Part shown: positions 1 through 8,697 of the stretch, piece by piece
How positions within the stretch are numbered: the stretch's first letter is position 1
Layout of the letters: each line of letters begins with the position of its first letter
Assembly: GCF_002884445.1 (NCBI RefSeq)
Contig: NZ_KZ614144.1
Coordinates: 1,812,290 to 1,876,289 of the forward strand
Reading direction: 5' to 3'
Origin: Paenibacillus castaneae
GTDB taxonomy: Bacteria > Bacillota > Bacilli > Paenibacillales > Paenibacillaceae
Length of the DNA: 64,000 bases
Position numbers and translations under genes: made by a program
The notes under the pieces: generated by a model
What the model saw: the letters and a program-made list of their open reading frames with translations, nothing else
Databases searched by the model: none
Told to the model about the DNA's origin: nothing

Positions 1-919
1 TGGCTTTTACGGCTTCATCGATCGCAAGCGGAATGGATGCGGCAGAGGTGTTGCCGAATGCCCTAATACTCGTTAGTGTTTGATCAATTGAAAAGCCGGT
101 ACTTTCGCATAGGGATGTAATGATACGCATATTCGCGCTATGCGGAATGAACCAATCGATATCCGTTGTGGTTAGCTTGCTCCGTTCCAGCAGCTCGCAT
201 ACGCCGGCAGCTACTTGAGTGACTACCCAGCGGTACACCTCCCGTCCATTCTGAACAATTAAACCGTTCGTTTGAATCGGGTGCTCCCCTAACATAGGTG
301 CTAAGCTGCTGCGATAAAGCATATGCCCTTGCGCGCCGTCCGTTTTGCTGTGAACAGCAATCACGTTTCCTTGGCCGTCATTGCTCGCTTCCATTAGGAA
401 TGCGCCAGCTCCATCGCCAAATAATATGCAAGTCGTACGGTCAGTGTAATCGGTAATTTTCGATAGCGTCTCAGCTCCGATAATGAGAATTTTCCGATAT
501 GCGCCTGAAAGCAGCAAGCCGTTCGCTAATTGAATGCCTGCAGCAAAGCCCGCGCAAGCAGCTTGCAAATCCATAGCTCCACTGCTATTCATGCCAAAGT
601 GTGCTTGTACCTGTGAAGCTACGCTAGGAAATATGGCATCAGGTGTAGAGGTCGCAACAATAACATAATCAACATCTGTTACTGTTACAGCATAGCGTTC
701 AATCATGTTATGAACAGCGGCGAAGCATAGATCGCTTGTGAATTGATTATCGGAAGCAATGCGTCGTTCTTGAATGCCGGTTCGCTGCATGATCCATTCA
801 TCATTCGTATCAACGAGCTTTTCTAAATCAGCATTTGTTAAAATTCGATCAGGAACATATGTGCCGATTGCGGTAATGACGGCATTCGAGTGAATGGCAG
901 AAGTTTTTGCTTCATACAT
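1..919 (-). CDS. fabH: 3-oxoacyl-ACP synthase III (FabH), 3' end cut off
   Basis: Reverse-strand ORF of 306 codons that runs off the left edge. The enzyme condenses acetyl-CoA (or branched acyl-CoA) with malonyl-ACP to begin fatty-acid synthesis. The thiolase-fold catalytic triad is visible: Cys in AACAGFAAG, His in FIPHSAN and Asn in GNTSAAS. The N-terminal substrate region reads NDEWIMQRTGI, typical of FabH. Start ATG (MYEAKTSA) lies about 7 nt after AGGAAGGTG. Full-length FabH is about 310-330 aa, so only the last residues are missing. A FapR-type operator overlies the promoter, as in B. subtilis fabH genes. The family call is very secure; substrate preference cannot be read from sequence. 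Confidence 0.95.
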   Translation of the reverse strand, partial: MYEAKTSAIHSNAVITAIGTYVPDRILTNADLEKLVDTNDEWIMQRTGIQERRIASDNQFTSDLCFAAVHNMIERYAVTVTDVDYVIVATSTPDAIFPSVASQVQAHFGMNSSGAMDLQAACAGFAAGIQLANGLLLSGAYRKILIIGAETLSKITDYTDRTTCILFGDGAGAFLMEASNDGQGNVIAVHSKTDGAQGHMLYRSSLAPMLGEHPIQTNGLIVQNGREVYRWVVTQVAAGVCELLERSKLTTTDIDWFIPHSANMRIITSLCESTGFSIDQTLTSIRAFGNTSAASIPLAIDEAVKA

Positions 920-941
920 ACACAACACCTTCCTCTCAAAA

Positions 942-998
942 TTAGTACCAAGTACTAGTATCTGATACCAATTTACTTCAATATTTTTATTTTGTCAA
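942..998 (-). promoter_or_regulatory. fabH promoter with FapR-type operator
   Basis: On the minus strand TTGACA (998-993) is followed 17 nt later by TAAATT (975-970). Positions 955-971 on the plus strand read CTAGTATCTGATACCAA, close to the FapR consensus TTAGTACCTGATACTAA; a second overlapping partial copy starts at 942 (TTAGTACC). The site spans the -10 and start-site region, where FapR would repress until malonyl-CoA releases it. Assignment is by motif resemblance only. Confidence 0.65.
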
Positions 999-1009
999 AT
1001 AAGAAGCAA

Positions 1010-1040
1010 TGTATAGTCTGATCGTGAGAAGCGAACGCTA
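1010..1040 (+). promoter_or_regulatory. possible sigma-G-type promoter of the spore lipoprotein gene
   Basis: TGTATA at 1010-1015 fits the sigma-G -35 element. After an 18-nt spacer, AACGCTA (1034-1040) is a poor match to CATNNTA. The call is suggested mainly by the sporulation identity of the gene behind it. Confidence 0.25.
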
Positions 1041-1085
1041 AGTACGGGTCTGAAATCTATTCAAACGGAAATGGAGGATGACTAA

Positions 1086-1802
1086 ATGCGCAAAAAATTA
1101 GCTGTATTGTCAGCTGGTGTGCTGCTTAGTACGATGCTGGCGGGCTGTATGGCAAATCACGGTGAGCTAGGGAACAAAGACATTCGTTCGAACAGTATAA
1201 GGTATGATGCAAACGGCAATATATTGAGTAATAAAAGATTCGCGAATGATCAAAGCAACGAAATGAACCGTATGTACGGCCGCAGAATGAACAGCAATAA
1301 TATTGTCGGCTCGCACAAAAATTATCGTATGGAAATGAACGAGAAAATAGCCGAGAACATTAATCGTATGGATGAAGTCAAAGCTTCCTATGTCATGATG
1401 ACTGACAGAAATGCTTATGTGGCCGTATCCTTAGATCAGGGCGAACATAACATTAATTCCAAAATGATGAGCAGAACGAATACCAGCAAAGAGGGCGCGA
1501 AGCTAAGCAGACAAATGAGCAGCCTCTCGACAGGCCATCATATGCTAACTGATCAACTAAAAGATAAAATATCGCAAGACATCAAACGTGTTAAACCAAC
1601 TGTAGAGCATGTTTACGTATCAGCAAACCCGGATTTTGTGGGACGAATGAATGCTTATATGAATGATGTCAAGCTGGGGCGTCCAATTCAAGGCTATATT
1701 GCAGAGTTTAACGCGATGGTGGAGCGGGTTTTCCCGGCAAAGCCTAGTGAAAATGGATTAAAGAGCATGAGTATCAAGAATCAAACCTATATTTACGATT
1801 AA
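1086..1802 (+). CDS. YhcN/YlaJ-family sporulation lipoprotein
   Basis: 238-aa protein with a lipoprotein signal peptide: basic MRKK, hydrophobic stretch, then lipobox LAGC with the lipidated Cys near residue 21. The rest is hydrophilic and Asn/Met-rich. It carries the features of the YhcN/YlaJ family: a central segment (VKASYVMMTDRNAYVAVSL) followed by a segment containing KPTVEHVYVSANPDFVGRM. Members of this family are found in spore inner membrane or cortex fractions; their molecular role is not settled. The gene is monocistronic: it has its own RBS (GGAGG before ATG) and a strong terminator follows. Family assignment is fairly secure, function is not. Confidence 0.8.
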   Translation: MRKKLAVLSAGVLLSTMLAGCMANHGELGNKDIRSNSIRYDANGNILSNKRFANDQSNEMNRMYGRRMNSNNIVGSHKNYRMEMNEKIAENINRMDEVKASYVMMTDRNAYVAVSLDQGEHNINSKMMSRTNTSKEGAKLSRQMSSLSTGHHMLTDQLKDKISQDIKRVKPTVEHVYVSANPDFVGRMNAYMNDVKLGRPIQGYIAEFNAMVERVFPAKPSENGLKSMSIKNQTYIYD

Positions 1803-1834
1803 TCGTTTATACAAGATCAATCAGATAAATGACT

Positions 1835-1876
1835 AACGGCTCTTAGGGTGAATAAATCCTAAAAGCCGTTTTTTTG
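1835..1876 (+). terminator. Rho-independent terminator after the YhcN-like gene
   Basis: AACGGCTCTTAGG pairs with CCTAAAAGCCGTT across a short loop and is followed by a run of T. Confidence 0.85.
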
Positions 1877-2008
1877 TTCTAGGTTAATGGTCCAAACGAT
1901 TATAGGTATTTTTCATATACTATCCCAATCCAACTTTGACATTGCATATGCGAACACGTTACATGAGGGATAATATCCAGACTGGTTTAATATATAGGAG
2001 GTGATTGA

Positions 2009-3166
2009 ATGATTTTTGGAACGGTTTCGAGCGCTGGGCATCTGCCGAGAGCAATGGTTATGGCTCGGTCAATCAAAGAGCATATGCCGGAAAGTAAAGT
2101 CGTCATCGGAATTATTGAAGATACGATGCCGTTAGAGGCTGCCCACTGTCCCTATTTCGATGAGGCGGTTCTCGTAAAGAACATGACAATGTACCCTAAT
2201 TATCGCAAATTTTTCTTTCAATATAGGGAAAAGGAGGCTGCAGGCTCGAGCAAGGCGCAAGTGATGAAGTATATCTACGATAAGTATGCAGATGAGCAGC
2301 TTCTGGTGTATATGGATTCGGATATGAAGGTCATGTCTCCGTTTACTGAGCTTTCTGCCATAGCTGAGAATCATCCCGTTATTATTACAGGCCATCATAT
2401 TAATCCAGACCAGTTTGATTATATGCAATTACCTGATTTCCAGGTTCGCGGTATATATAATTCAGGTTTTCTCGCGTTCAAAAGACATCCAGTCGCAGAG
2501 AAGTATTTGAACTGGTGGGGGAAGCTATGCGAGCGAAACGGTTATATCGAACCTAGTGAAAAGATATACACCGATCAAGTGTGGCTGGATCTCGCGCATA
2601 ATTATTTCGATGATGTCTATGCACTGCGGCATCCTGGCTATAATGTTGGGCCGTGGAATATAGAGGAGCGCTGGAATATTGATCAAGAGGGATCGAAGGC
2701 GTATACGATTGATGGCAGCGCGCTTCGATGCGTTCATTTTTCCTTTAATTTTCTTGAGGCTGCTTCTTGGATTGATGAAAGCAAGGGGTGTATATATAAC
2801 GATATTTATAATGAATATGCAGAAGAGCTGGAAGAGATGGGACAAAGCAGAATGAGCAAAATACCTTGGAGTTATAGCTTCTTCACAAGCGGTGAGCAGA
2901 TTGCAGACAAAGCTAAAACTGCCTATCGTAAGCATTATTATGATAATCCAGAAATCGACAACCCATTTTCTTTGTCGAATTCGTTTTTCGTGGAAGAGGC
3001 AGGAAATAGTAAAGAGAACAAAGGGACAGCGCCTCAGCCTCTTAAGCGTGGAAAAAAAACGCGTTTGAAAACGAAAAGTATAGTTTTAAAGAGGCTAACA
3101 TCTAAGAGACAGAAGCAAAGCAGAGCAAAAAGGCCAAGAGTGCTGCAACGGAAACGGAGCGCATAA
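2009..3166 (+). CDS. Cytosolic glycosyltransferase (GT8-like) with basic C-terminal tail
   Basis: 385 aa, no signal peptide or membrane segment. The N-terminus (MIFGTVSSAGHLPRAMVMARS) and the DxD motif in YMDSDMKVM (about residue 103) fit a GT-A fold nucleotide-sugar transferase of the GT8/capsule type. A further conserved patch is GIYNSGFLAFKR. The last roughly 45 residues are extremely Lys/Arg-rich, which could bind an anionic polymer or the membrane surface. RBS AGGAGGTG precedes the ATG. It is separated by a terminator from the membrane glycosyltransferase cassette downstream, but probably belongs to the same surface-glycan theme. Sugar donor and acceptor are unknown. Confidence 0.7.
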   Translation: MIFGTVSSAGHLPRAMVMARSIKEHMPESKVVIGIIEDTMPLEAAHCPYFDEAVLVKNMTMYPNYRKFFFQYREKEAAGSSKAQVMKYIYDKYADEQLLVYMDSDMKVMSPFTELSAIAENHPVIITGHHINPDQFDYMQLPDFQVRGIYNSGFLAFKRHPVAEKYLNWWGKLCERNGYIEPSEKIYTDQVWLDLAHNYFDDVYALRHPGYNVGPWNIEERWNIDQEGSKAYTIDGSALRCVHFSFNFLEAASWIDESKGCIYNDIYNEYAEELEEMGQSRMSKIPWSYSFFTSGEQIADKAKTAYRKHYYDNPEIDNPFSLSNSFFVEEAGNSKENKGTAPQPLKRGKKTRLKTKSIVLKRLTSKRQKQSRAKRPRVLQRKRSA

Positions 3167-3213
3167 GAAGCTTGATTCGTTTCGGTGAATAGGAGGAATA
3201 GAACGGACGAAGT

Positions 3214-3241
3214 AGGCGTCTTATGAAGAGACGCCTTTTTT
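3214..3241 (+). terminator. Rho-independent terminator after the GT8-like gene
   Basis: GGCGTCTT and AAGAGACGCC form a stem with a short loop, followed by six T. Confidence 0.85.
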
Positions 3242-3355
3242 GATTATTTTCCCCCTCAAATATTGTTGACCATGCTAGTATTATCCTATACAGTGATAAT
3301 GTATTTCACTGTAAAAGCTTATACTAATTGCCGATATGGGGTGGAAATCAGAACG

Positions 3356-6300
3356 ATGATGAAAATATGTACTCGCACTGCCATAACTATCCTTCTCCTA
3401 ACCCTTCTTTGGCCTGCTGTTGTCGGTCATGCCGCCAGCAATCTTCTGAAAAATGCAAGCTTCGAGAATGTAACTAACGGCGCTCCCGACGATTGGAGCC
3501 ATGATGCATATTTAATGGAAGAACATATAACGGCTTATTCTCTTACTGACAGCGATGCGCATACGGGACAATATTCCGCCATGCTGGAAAACCGGGAAGC
3601 TAATCACTCGCGTTGGACGCAAACGCTTAGCGTTAAGCCGAAATCGATTTATAAGATCTCCGGCTATGTGAAGACAGAGGGAATTGGCCCTGACGGTGCC
3701 GGCGCACTTCTTTATGTAGACGGAGTGGCGGTGAACTATCCCGAAGTGCGGGATACGAAAGGCAAATGGGAGCATGTGTACTTCTATGCCAAGACGGGCA
3801 AGGAGCAGAAGAGCATTGTAATCGGTGCTAGTCTTGGCGGTTATGGAAGCATCAATACAGGCAAGGCTTATTTCGATGATTTAAGCGTTGAGAAGGTATC
3901 CCGTGCGCCTGCAGGCGCCGAGGTATTCAGCTTAATGGGAACAGAGCAAAGCGGAGATACAGAAAATGCGGGCAATGCGGGTGCGGTTCTCCCTGCGTTA
4001 TTAATAACTGCTTTGTTTTGTATCCTATTTTATATCGTATATAATAAGCTGCTTCGAGACCGGAGCTGGCTCCGGGACAAGCATCGCTTCCAGAAGCTGC
4101 CGATTATGGTTGCTTTAATAGCGGCCCTTGTCCTTCGAATCGCAATCGCCATTTCGAACAAAGGTTATGCCAATGATATAGCTCTATTCATGTCATGGGC
4201 CAACCATGCTTGGACGCAAGGCCTTTCCGGCTTTTATCATACAGGTACATTCGTAGATTACCCGCCGGGTTATATTTATATCCTCTATCTATTAGGTGCC
4301 GTTAAAAGTATGCTGGCACTTGATTCGTCGTCGAAAGCAGCCCTTCTGTTATTCAAATTGCCCGCTATATTAGCAGATTTAGCTGCGGGTTATCTCATTT
4401 ATAGGTTGTCCAAAAAGAAAACAGATGCTATTTTTGCGCTGGGGATCGCGATTATTTTCTTATTTAATCCAGCTATCATTGTTGATTCCGCTGCATGGGG
4501 CCAAGTAGACTCCATATTTGCGCTTGTACTTGTGCTGTCCATACATGGTCTATCCGAGAACAAGATCGAGCGAGCTTCTGTATGGTTTGCCATTGCAGCA
4601 TTAATTAAACCTCAGGCGTTTATTTTTATGCCAGTGCTGCTGCTTTGGTTTATTTATCGAAGGGCCTGGAAACAAATTCCGGTCAGCGCCTTCTACGGGT
4701 TTACTACTTTTATAGTGCTTGCTTTGCCTTACTTCTGGGGGAATGGCGGTTTATCAGCTCTTATTGATCTGTATAAAGGGACGCTTTCTTCTTATCCGTA
4801 CGCTACGCTGAATGCCTTTAATATTTATGCATTAAGCAATGCGAATTGGAAGCCGATAACGGATACTTGGCTGCTGTTTTCATTTCAAACCTGGGGCAAC
4901 TTTTTCATTGGCGCAGCCGTATTGCTTGCCATTTTCTTCGCTCTTGCGAAGGGAAAAGGCAGCGATTCCAATCGATCCACTTATGTAGCGATGGTTCTGA
5001 TTGCCGTTGTATTTATAGGTGTTACGAAAATGCATGAGCGTTATATGTTCCCTATTATTTTGCTCGCTATTCTAGCTTTTATCCAATCTTTAGATCGTAG
5101 AATGCTGAACGTATATTTGGGATTCAGCATTACTAACTTCATTAATATGATTTATGTGCTTGATTACAGCAAGGTCAGCACGAATGTACCGTTTAACGGC
5201 ATTGTTCTGCTGTGCTCCACCGCAAATATCGCTCTGATGCTTTATCTGCTGTATCTTGGCTATGAGAGCTACATACGCGGCAGGGAAACGCCAATTATAC
5301 CGATTCTTGAAGCGAATAGAATAGAAGCAGACACGAGGATGTTAGCGGAATTTAAAGTGGAGGCTGTTACAAGAGCAAAAAGTGAAGTGAAAAGACTGGG
5401 GCGTAAGGACTGGATATGGATGGGGGGCATTACACTCATTTATGCCGTTGTGGCCTTGTATCAGCTCGGAGATATGAAAGGGCCGGAAACAGCGTGGCAG
5501 CCTTCCGCATCTGGTGAAGACTTCATTATTGATCTGGGAGAGGTGAAGCAGCTTGACCGGATCAACAGCTTCGGCGGGGTTGGTACCGGAAAATTTAAAT
5601 ATGAATTCAGCAGTGACGGCACGGAATGGGACCATGTCATGGAAATCGAAAGCAGCCATGTTGCTGTTTTTAAGTGGAACACTCAGCCGGCAGCATTGCA
5701 AGCACGCTATATTAAGCTTTCGACTATTCAGACCGGTTTCTCCATGCATGAGCTCGCCATTTATGAGCAAGGAAGCAAGGAGCCGCTGCCGATCATCGGA
5801 ATTAATGATCGGGAAGAAGCGAGTCCCAAAAGAGGGAGCATCTCGTTATTGTTCGACGAGCAGCAGCTTGCTGTATATGAATCGACCTTTATGGACAGCT
5901 CCTATTTTGATGAAATCTATCACGCACGAACAGCGTATGAGCATTTAGAGCATATAGTGGCTTATGAGAATACGCATCCGCCGTTAGGGAAGATCATCAT
6001 CGCGCTTGGAATCAAGCTGTTTGGATTGAATCCATTCGGCTGGCGCATCGCAGGCACTCTTTTTGGTATTGCTATGCTGCCTTTAATGTATTTATTTGCA
6101 AGAAGGCTGTTTAGCAGCTATGTTTATGCCGCTCTGGCAACAGCTCTGTTTGCTGCCGATTTTATGCATTTCACGCAAACGCGTATTGCTACCATCGATG
6201 TGTACGGTGTGTTTTTCATTCTGCTTATGTTCTATTTCATGCACAAGTATTATACATTAAGCTTTTATCGCGTAAAGCTTGGTGCAACGCTCGTGCCGCT

Positions 6301-7165
6301 CTTCTTGGCGGGACTATTTTTTGGAATAGGCGTTGCATCCAAATGGATAGTTCTATACGGCGGAGCTGGGTTAGCGGTTATGCTTGGCCTTTCTTTGTTC
6401 GAACGATATAAGCAGTATGCAGCTGCAAAGCGAGTGCTGCGCAATGGTGGAGCGCAGGAGCAGCTGTTTGTGAGAGAGAAGCTTCAGCAGATCATTCACG
6501 TATTTCCACGATATACAACAATTACTATATTGATTTGTTTGGTGTTTTATATCGTTATTCCGATCGCTATATATGCGCTGTCCTACATTCCGGTGCTGAC
6601 CGTTATGAGTGAGGGCTATACGGTTAAAAGCTTAATCGATTACCAGAAGCATATGTTTAGTTACCATAGCAATCTAGTATCAACACATCCTTTCTCCTCG
6701 TCTTGGTGGGAATGGCCGTTTATGAAAAGACCGGTTTGGTACTATTCAGGCGACAATTTGCCAGCAGGCCTGAAGTCAACCATTGTAGCGATGGGCAATC
6801 CAATTATTTGGTGGGGCGGAATCTTAGCAATGCTCGCAACGATATGGATAAGCATAAAGCGCTCAGATAAAGCTATTTATACAATATGGATTGCATTCCT
6901 TGCGCAATATATACCTTGGATGCTCGTTACGCGGCTGACATTCCTTTATCATTATTTTGCAATGGTGCCATTCATCATCCTTAGCTTGGTGTATATATTT
7001 AAGGTGCTGGAAGAGAAAAATGCTGTCTACAAGCGTTTGCGACATGCCTTCTTAGTTGTAGCGATCCTTTTGTTTATTATGTATTATCCGGCTTTGTCTG
7101 GCATGACTGTACAAAGCTGGTATGTAGAGCATGTGCTGCGCTGGTTCCCAAGTTGGTTTTTCTAA
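3356..7165 (+). CDS. Fused GT-C membrane glycosyltransferase (Gpi18-like plus PMT-like) with two lectin-type modules
   Basis: A 1269-aa membrane protein. Start ATG at 3356 follows GGGGTGG and gives a clean signal peptide (to VVGHAAS); an upstream in-frame ATG at 3263 would put an unlikely segment in front. Order of modules: signal peptide; extracytoplasmic CBM-like jelly roll (about residues 30-175, begins NLLKNASFENVTNGAPDDW); a multi-spanning Gpi18/mannosyltransferase-like GT-C region (about 220-650, with NDIALFMSWA and DYPPGYIYIL); an F5/8-type discoidin-like domain (about 695-810); and a PMT/GT39-like GT-C region (about 845-1269, with DEIYHARTAYE and THPPLGK, the acidic and HPP motifs of the PMT family). 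Such enzymes use polyprenyl-phosphate sugars outside the membrane. It lies 17 nt before a GtrB-like gene, which would supply such a donor. Two GT-C catalytic units in one chain is the notable feature. Confidence 0.8.
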   Translation: MMKICTRTAITILLLTLLWPAVVGHAASNLLKNASFENVTNGAPDDWSHDAYLMEEHITAYSLTDSDAHTGQYSAMLENREANHSRWTQTLSVKPKSIYKISGYVKTEGIGPDGAGALLYVDGVAVNYPEVRDTKGKWEHVYFYAKTGKEQKSIVIGASLGGYGSINTGKAYFDDLSVEKVSRAPAGAEVFSLMGTEQSGDTENAGNAGAVLPALLITALFCILFYIVYNKLLRDRSWLRDKHRFQKLPIMVALIAALVLRIAIAISNKGYANDIALFMSWANHAWTQGLSGFYHTGTFVDYPPGYIYILYLLGAVKSMLALDSSSKAALLLFKLPAILADLAAGYLIYRLSKKKTDAIFALGIAIIFLFNPAIIVDSAAWGQVDSIFALVLVLSIHGLSENKIERASVWFAIAALIKPQAFIFMPVLLLWFIYRRAWKQIPVSAFYGFTTFIVLALPYFWGNGGLSALIDLYKGTLSSYPYATLNAFNIYALSNANWKPITDTWLLFSFQTWGNFFIGAAVLLAIFFALAKGKGSDSNRSTYVAMVLIAVVFIGVTKMHERYMFPIILLAILAFIQSLDRRMLNVYLGFSITNFINMIYVLDYSKVSTNVPFNGIVLLCSTANIALMLYLLYLGYESYIRGRETPIIPILEANRIEADTRMLAEFKVEAVTRAKSEVKRLGRKDWIWMGGITLIYAVVALYQLGDMKGPETAWQPSASGEDFIIDLGEVKQLDRINSFGGVGTGKFKYEFSSDGTEWDHVMEIESSHVAVFKWNTQPAALQARYIKLSTIQTGFSMHELAIYEQGSKEPLPIIGINDREEASPKRGSISLLFDEQQLAVYESTFMDSSYFDEIYHARTAYEHLEHIVAYENTHPPLGKIIIALGIKLFGLNPFGWRIAGTLFGIAMLPLMYLFARRLFSSYVYAALATALFAADFMHFTQTRIATIDVYGVFFILLMFYFMHKYYTLSFYRVKLGATLVPLFLAGLFFGIGVASKWIVLYGGAGLAVMLGLSLFERYKQYAAAKRVLRNGGAQEQLFVREKLQQIIHVFPRYTTITILICLVFYIVIPIAIYALSYIPVLTVMSEGYTVKSLIDYQKHMFSYHSNLVSTHPFSSSWWEWPFMKRPVWYYSGDNLPAGLKSTIVAMGNPIIWWGGILAMLATIWISIKRSDKAIYTIWIAFLAQYIPWMLVTRLTFLYHYFAMVPFIILSLVYIFKVLEEKNAVYKRLRHAFLVVAILLFIMYYPALSGMTVQSWYVEHVLRWFPSWFF

Positions 7166-7182
7166 GAAAGGAGGCTGCTGAT

Positions 7183-8181
7183 ATGAAGCATTCGACGTTG
7201 AAGTACAGCGTGATTGTTCCAATGTATAACGAAGAAGCGGTTATTGAGCATACGTATGAACGGCTAAAGCAAGTGATGGATCTTACGGAGGAGCCGTACG
7301 AGCTGATCTTCGTAAATGATGGAAGCAAGGACAAGACCGTCGCATTAATATCTATCATATGTGATATAGACCCGAACGTAAGGCTCATTAATTTCTCGAG
7401 AAATTTTGGCCATCAAATTGCGATTTCGGCTGGCATGGATTATGCGCAGGGTGATGCAGTCGTTGTCATTGATGCGGACCTTCAGGACCCGCCAGAGGTC
7501 ATATTAGACATGATCGCCAAGTGGAAGGAAGGATATGAGGTCGTTTACGGCAAACGCTTAGAGCGCAAAGGAGAGACCTTATTTAAGAAGCTGACAGCCA
7601 AGCTGTTTTATCGCATACTGCGCAGCATGACCAATGTTGATATTCCTGTCGATACGGGCGATTTCCGGTTGATCGACCGCAAGGTATGTGATGTGCTTCG
7701 CGGCTTGAAAGAAAAAAACCGTTTCGTGCGAGGCTTGGTCAGCTGGGTCGGCTTTAGGCAGACGATGGTTGAATATGTGCGGGAGGAGCGGTTTGCGGGC
7801 GAGACCAAATATCCGCTGAAAAAAATGATCGCCTTCGCGATAGACGGCATTACGTCCTTCTCTTACAAGCCGTTAAAGATTGCAACCTACGCAGGCTTTA
7901 CGTTATCGATCAGCAGCTTTATTTACCTGCTCGTTGTTATTTTTCAGAAGCTGTTTACAGGCAGCACGGTAGCGGGATGGGCTTCCATAGTTGCGGTTAA
8001 TTTGTTGTTCAATGGCATTATACTTATGCTCCTTGGATTAATTGGCGAATATATCGGACGGATTTATGATGAGTCCAAAAACAGGCCGCTCTATATCGTG
8101 CGTGAGCTTCAAGGTTATAAGGCAAGCGAGAAAGACGTGACTGCAAACCAAGATCCAGAGCGTGAAAAAGAATATGTCTAG
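7183..8181 (+). CDS. GtrB/DPM1-type polyprenyl-phosphate glycosyltransferase
   Basis: 332 aa. RBS AAAGGAGG places the start at ATG 7183 rather than at the longer ORF start. The N-terminal GT2 domain shows YSVIVPMYNEE, the nucleotide-binding FVNDGSKDKT and the DxD motif in VIDADLQDPPE (about residue 97). Two C-terminal transmembrane helices (about residues 230-255 and 265-295) are typical of GtrB/CsbB/YkoT. The family moves a sugar from a nucleotide donor to undecaprenyl phosphate on the inner membrane face. The gene is sandwiched between the GT-C enzyme and a GtrA flippase, forming a complete three-component glycosylation cassette. The sugar is not predictable. Confidence 0.9.
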   Translation: MKHSTLKYSVIVPMYNEEAVIEHTYERLKQVMDLTEEPYELIFVNDGSKDKTVALISIICDIDPNVRLINFSRNFGHQIAISAGMDYAQGDAVVVIDADLQDPPEVILDMIAKWKEGYEVVYGKRLERKGETLFKKLTAKLFYRILRSMTNVDIPVDTGDFRLIDRKVCDVLRGLKEKNRFVRGLVSWVGFRQTMVEYVREERFAGETKYPLKKMIAFAIDGITSFSYKPLKIATYAGFTLSISSFIYLLVVIFQKLFTGSTVAGWASIVAVNLLFNGIILMLLGLIGEYIGRIYDESKNRPLYIVRELQGYKASEKDVTANQDPEREKEYV

Positions 8182-8602
8182 ATCCCACTGGAAAATGGTC
8201 GCTGCGCAATTTATTAAGTTTAATCTCATTGGATTGCTCAACACAGCAATCGATTTTTTAATATTCACCTTATTGATTTGGTTCGGTACTTATTACTTGC
8301 TTGCTCAACTGCTTGCATACAGCGCTGGAATGATTAATAGCTTGGTACTAAACAACCGATATACATTTGGTAAGGGTGAAGCAGCTTCAAAGCATTCATT
8401 GGATTTAAAGATGAGCGGAAGATTCCTTGTATGGAATAGTATTTTGCTCGGAATATCGCTGCTTCTGCTTGCCACTTTAACGAATTGGTGGGGGATGGAG
8501 GCCGTATTGGCTAAAGCTCTAGTTACGGTTACAACCGTTGGGCTCAACTTTTATGGCAGCAAGAAATGGGTTTTTGTATCAAAGGAGCCTCAAGTAGAAT
8601 GA
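8162..8602 (+). CDS. GtrA-family lipid-linked sugar flippase
   Basis: 146 aa (GTG start at 8162) or 142 aa from ATG 8174, whose ATGTCTAG overlap with the upstream stop suggests translational coupling. Four hydrophobic helices with QFIKFNLIGLLNTAIDFLIF at the start and LVLNNRYTF in the middle are characteristic of GtrA/GtcA. The family is thought to flip undecaprenyl-phosphate sugars across the membrane. Position directly after the GtrB-like gene fits this. Confidence 0.9.
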   Translation: MKKNMSRSHWKMVAAQFIKFNLIGLLNTAIDFLIFTLLIWFGTYYLLAQLLAYSAGMINSLVLNNRYTFGKGEAASKHSLDLKMSGRFLVWNSILLGISLLLLATLTNWWGMEAVLAKALVTVTTVGLNFYGSKKWVFVSKEPQVE

Positions 8603-8697
8603 AATTTTTACAAAAGATGTACATAAAAACAGAGAGAAATGAAAAGAAGTAAAGAGAACTAAACTCATCACTTCTTTTTGCCAAGGAAGGTGGGGAC

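Noticed and set aside
5342..5948. ORFs on both strands inside the large glycosyltransferase (5342-5770 minus, 5553-5948 plus)
   Set aside because: They overlap the F5/8-type domain, lack RBS and do not resemble proteins.
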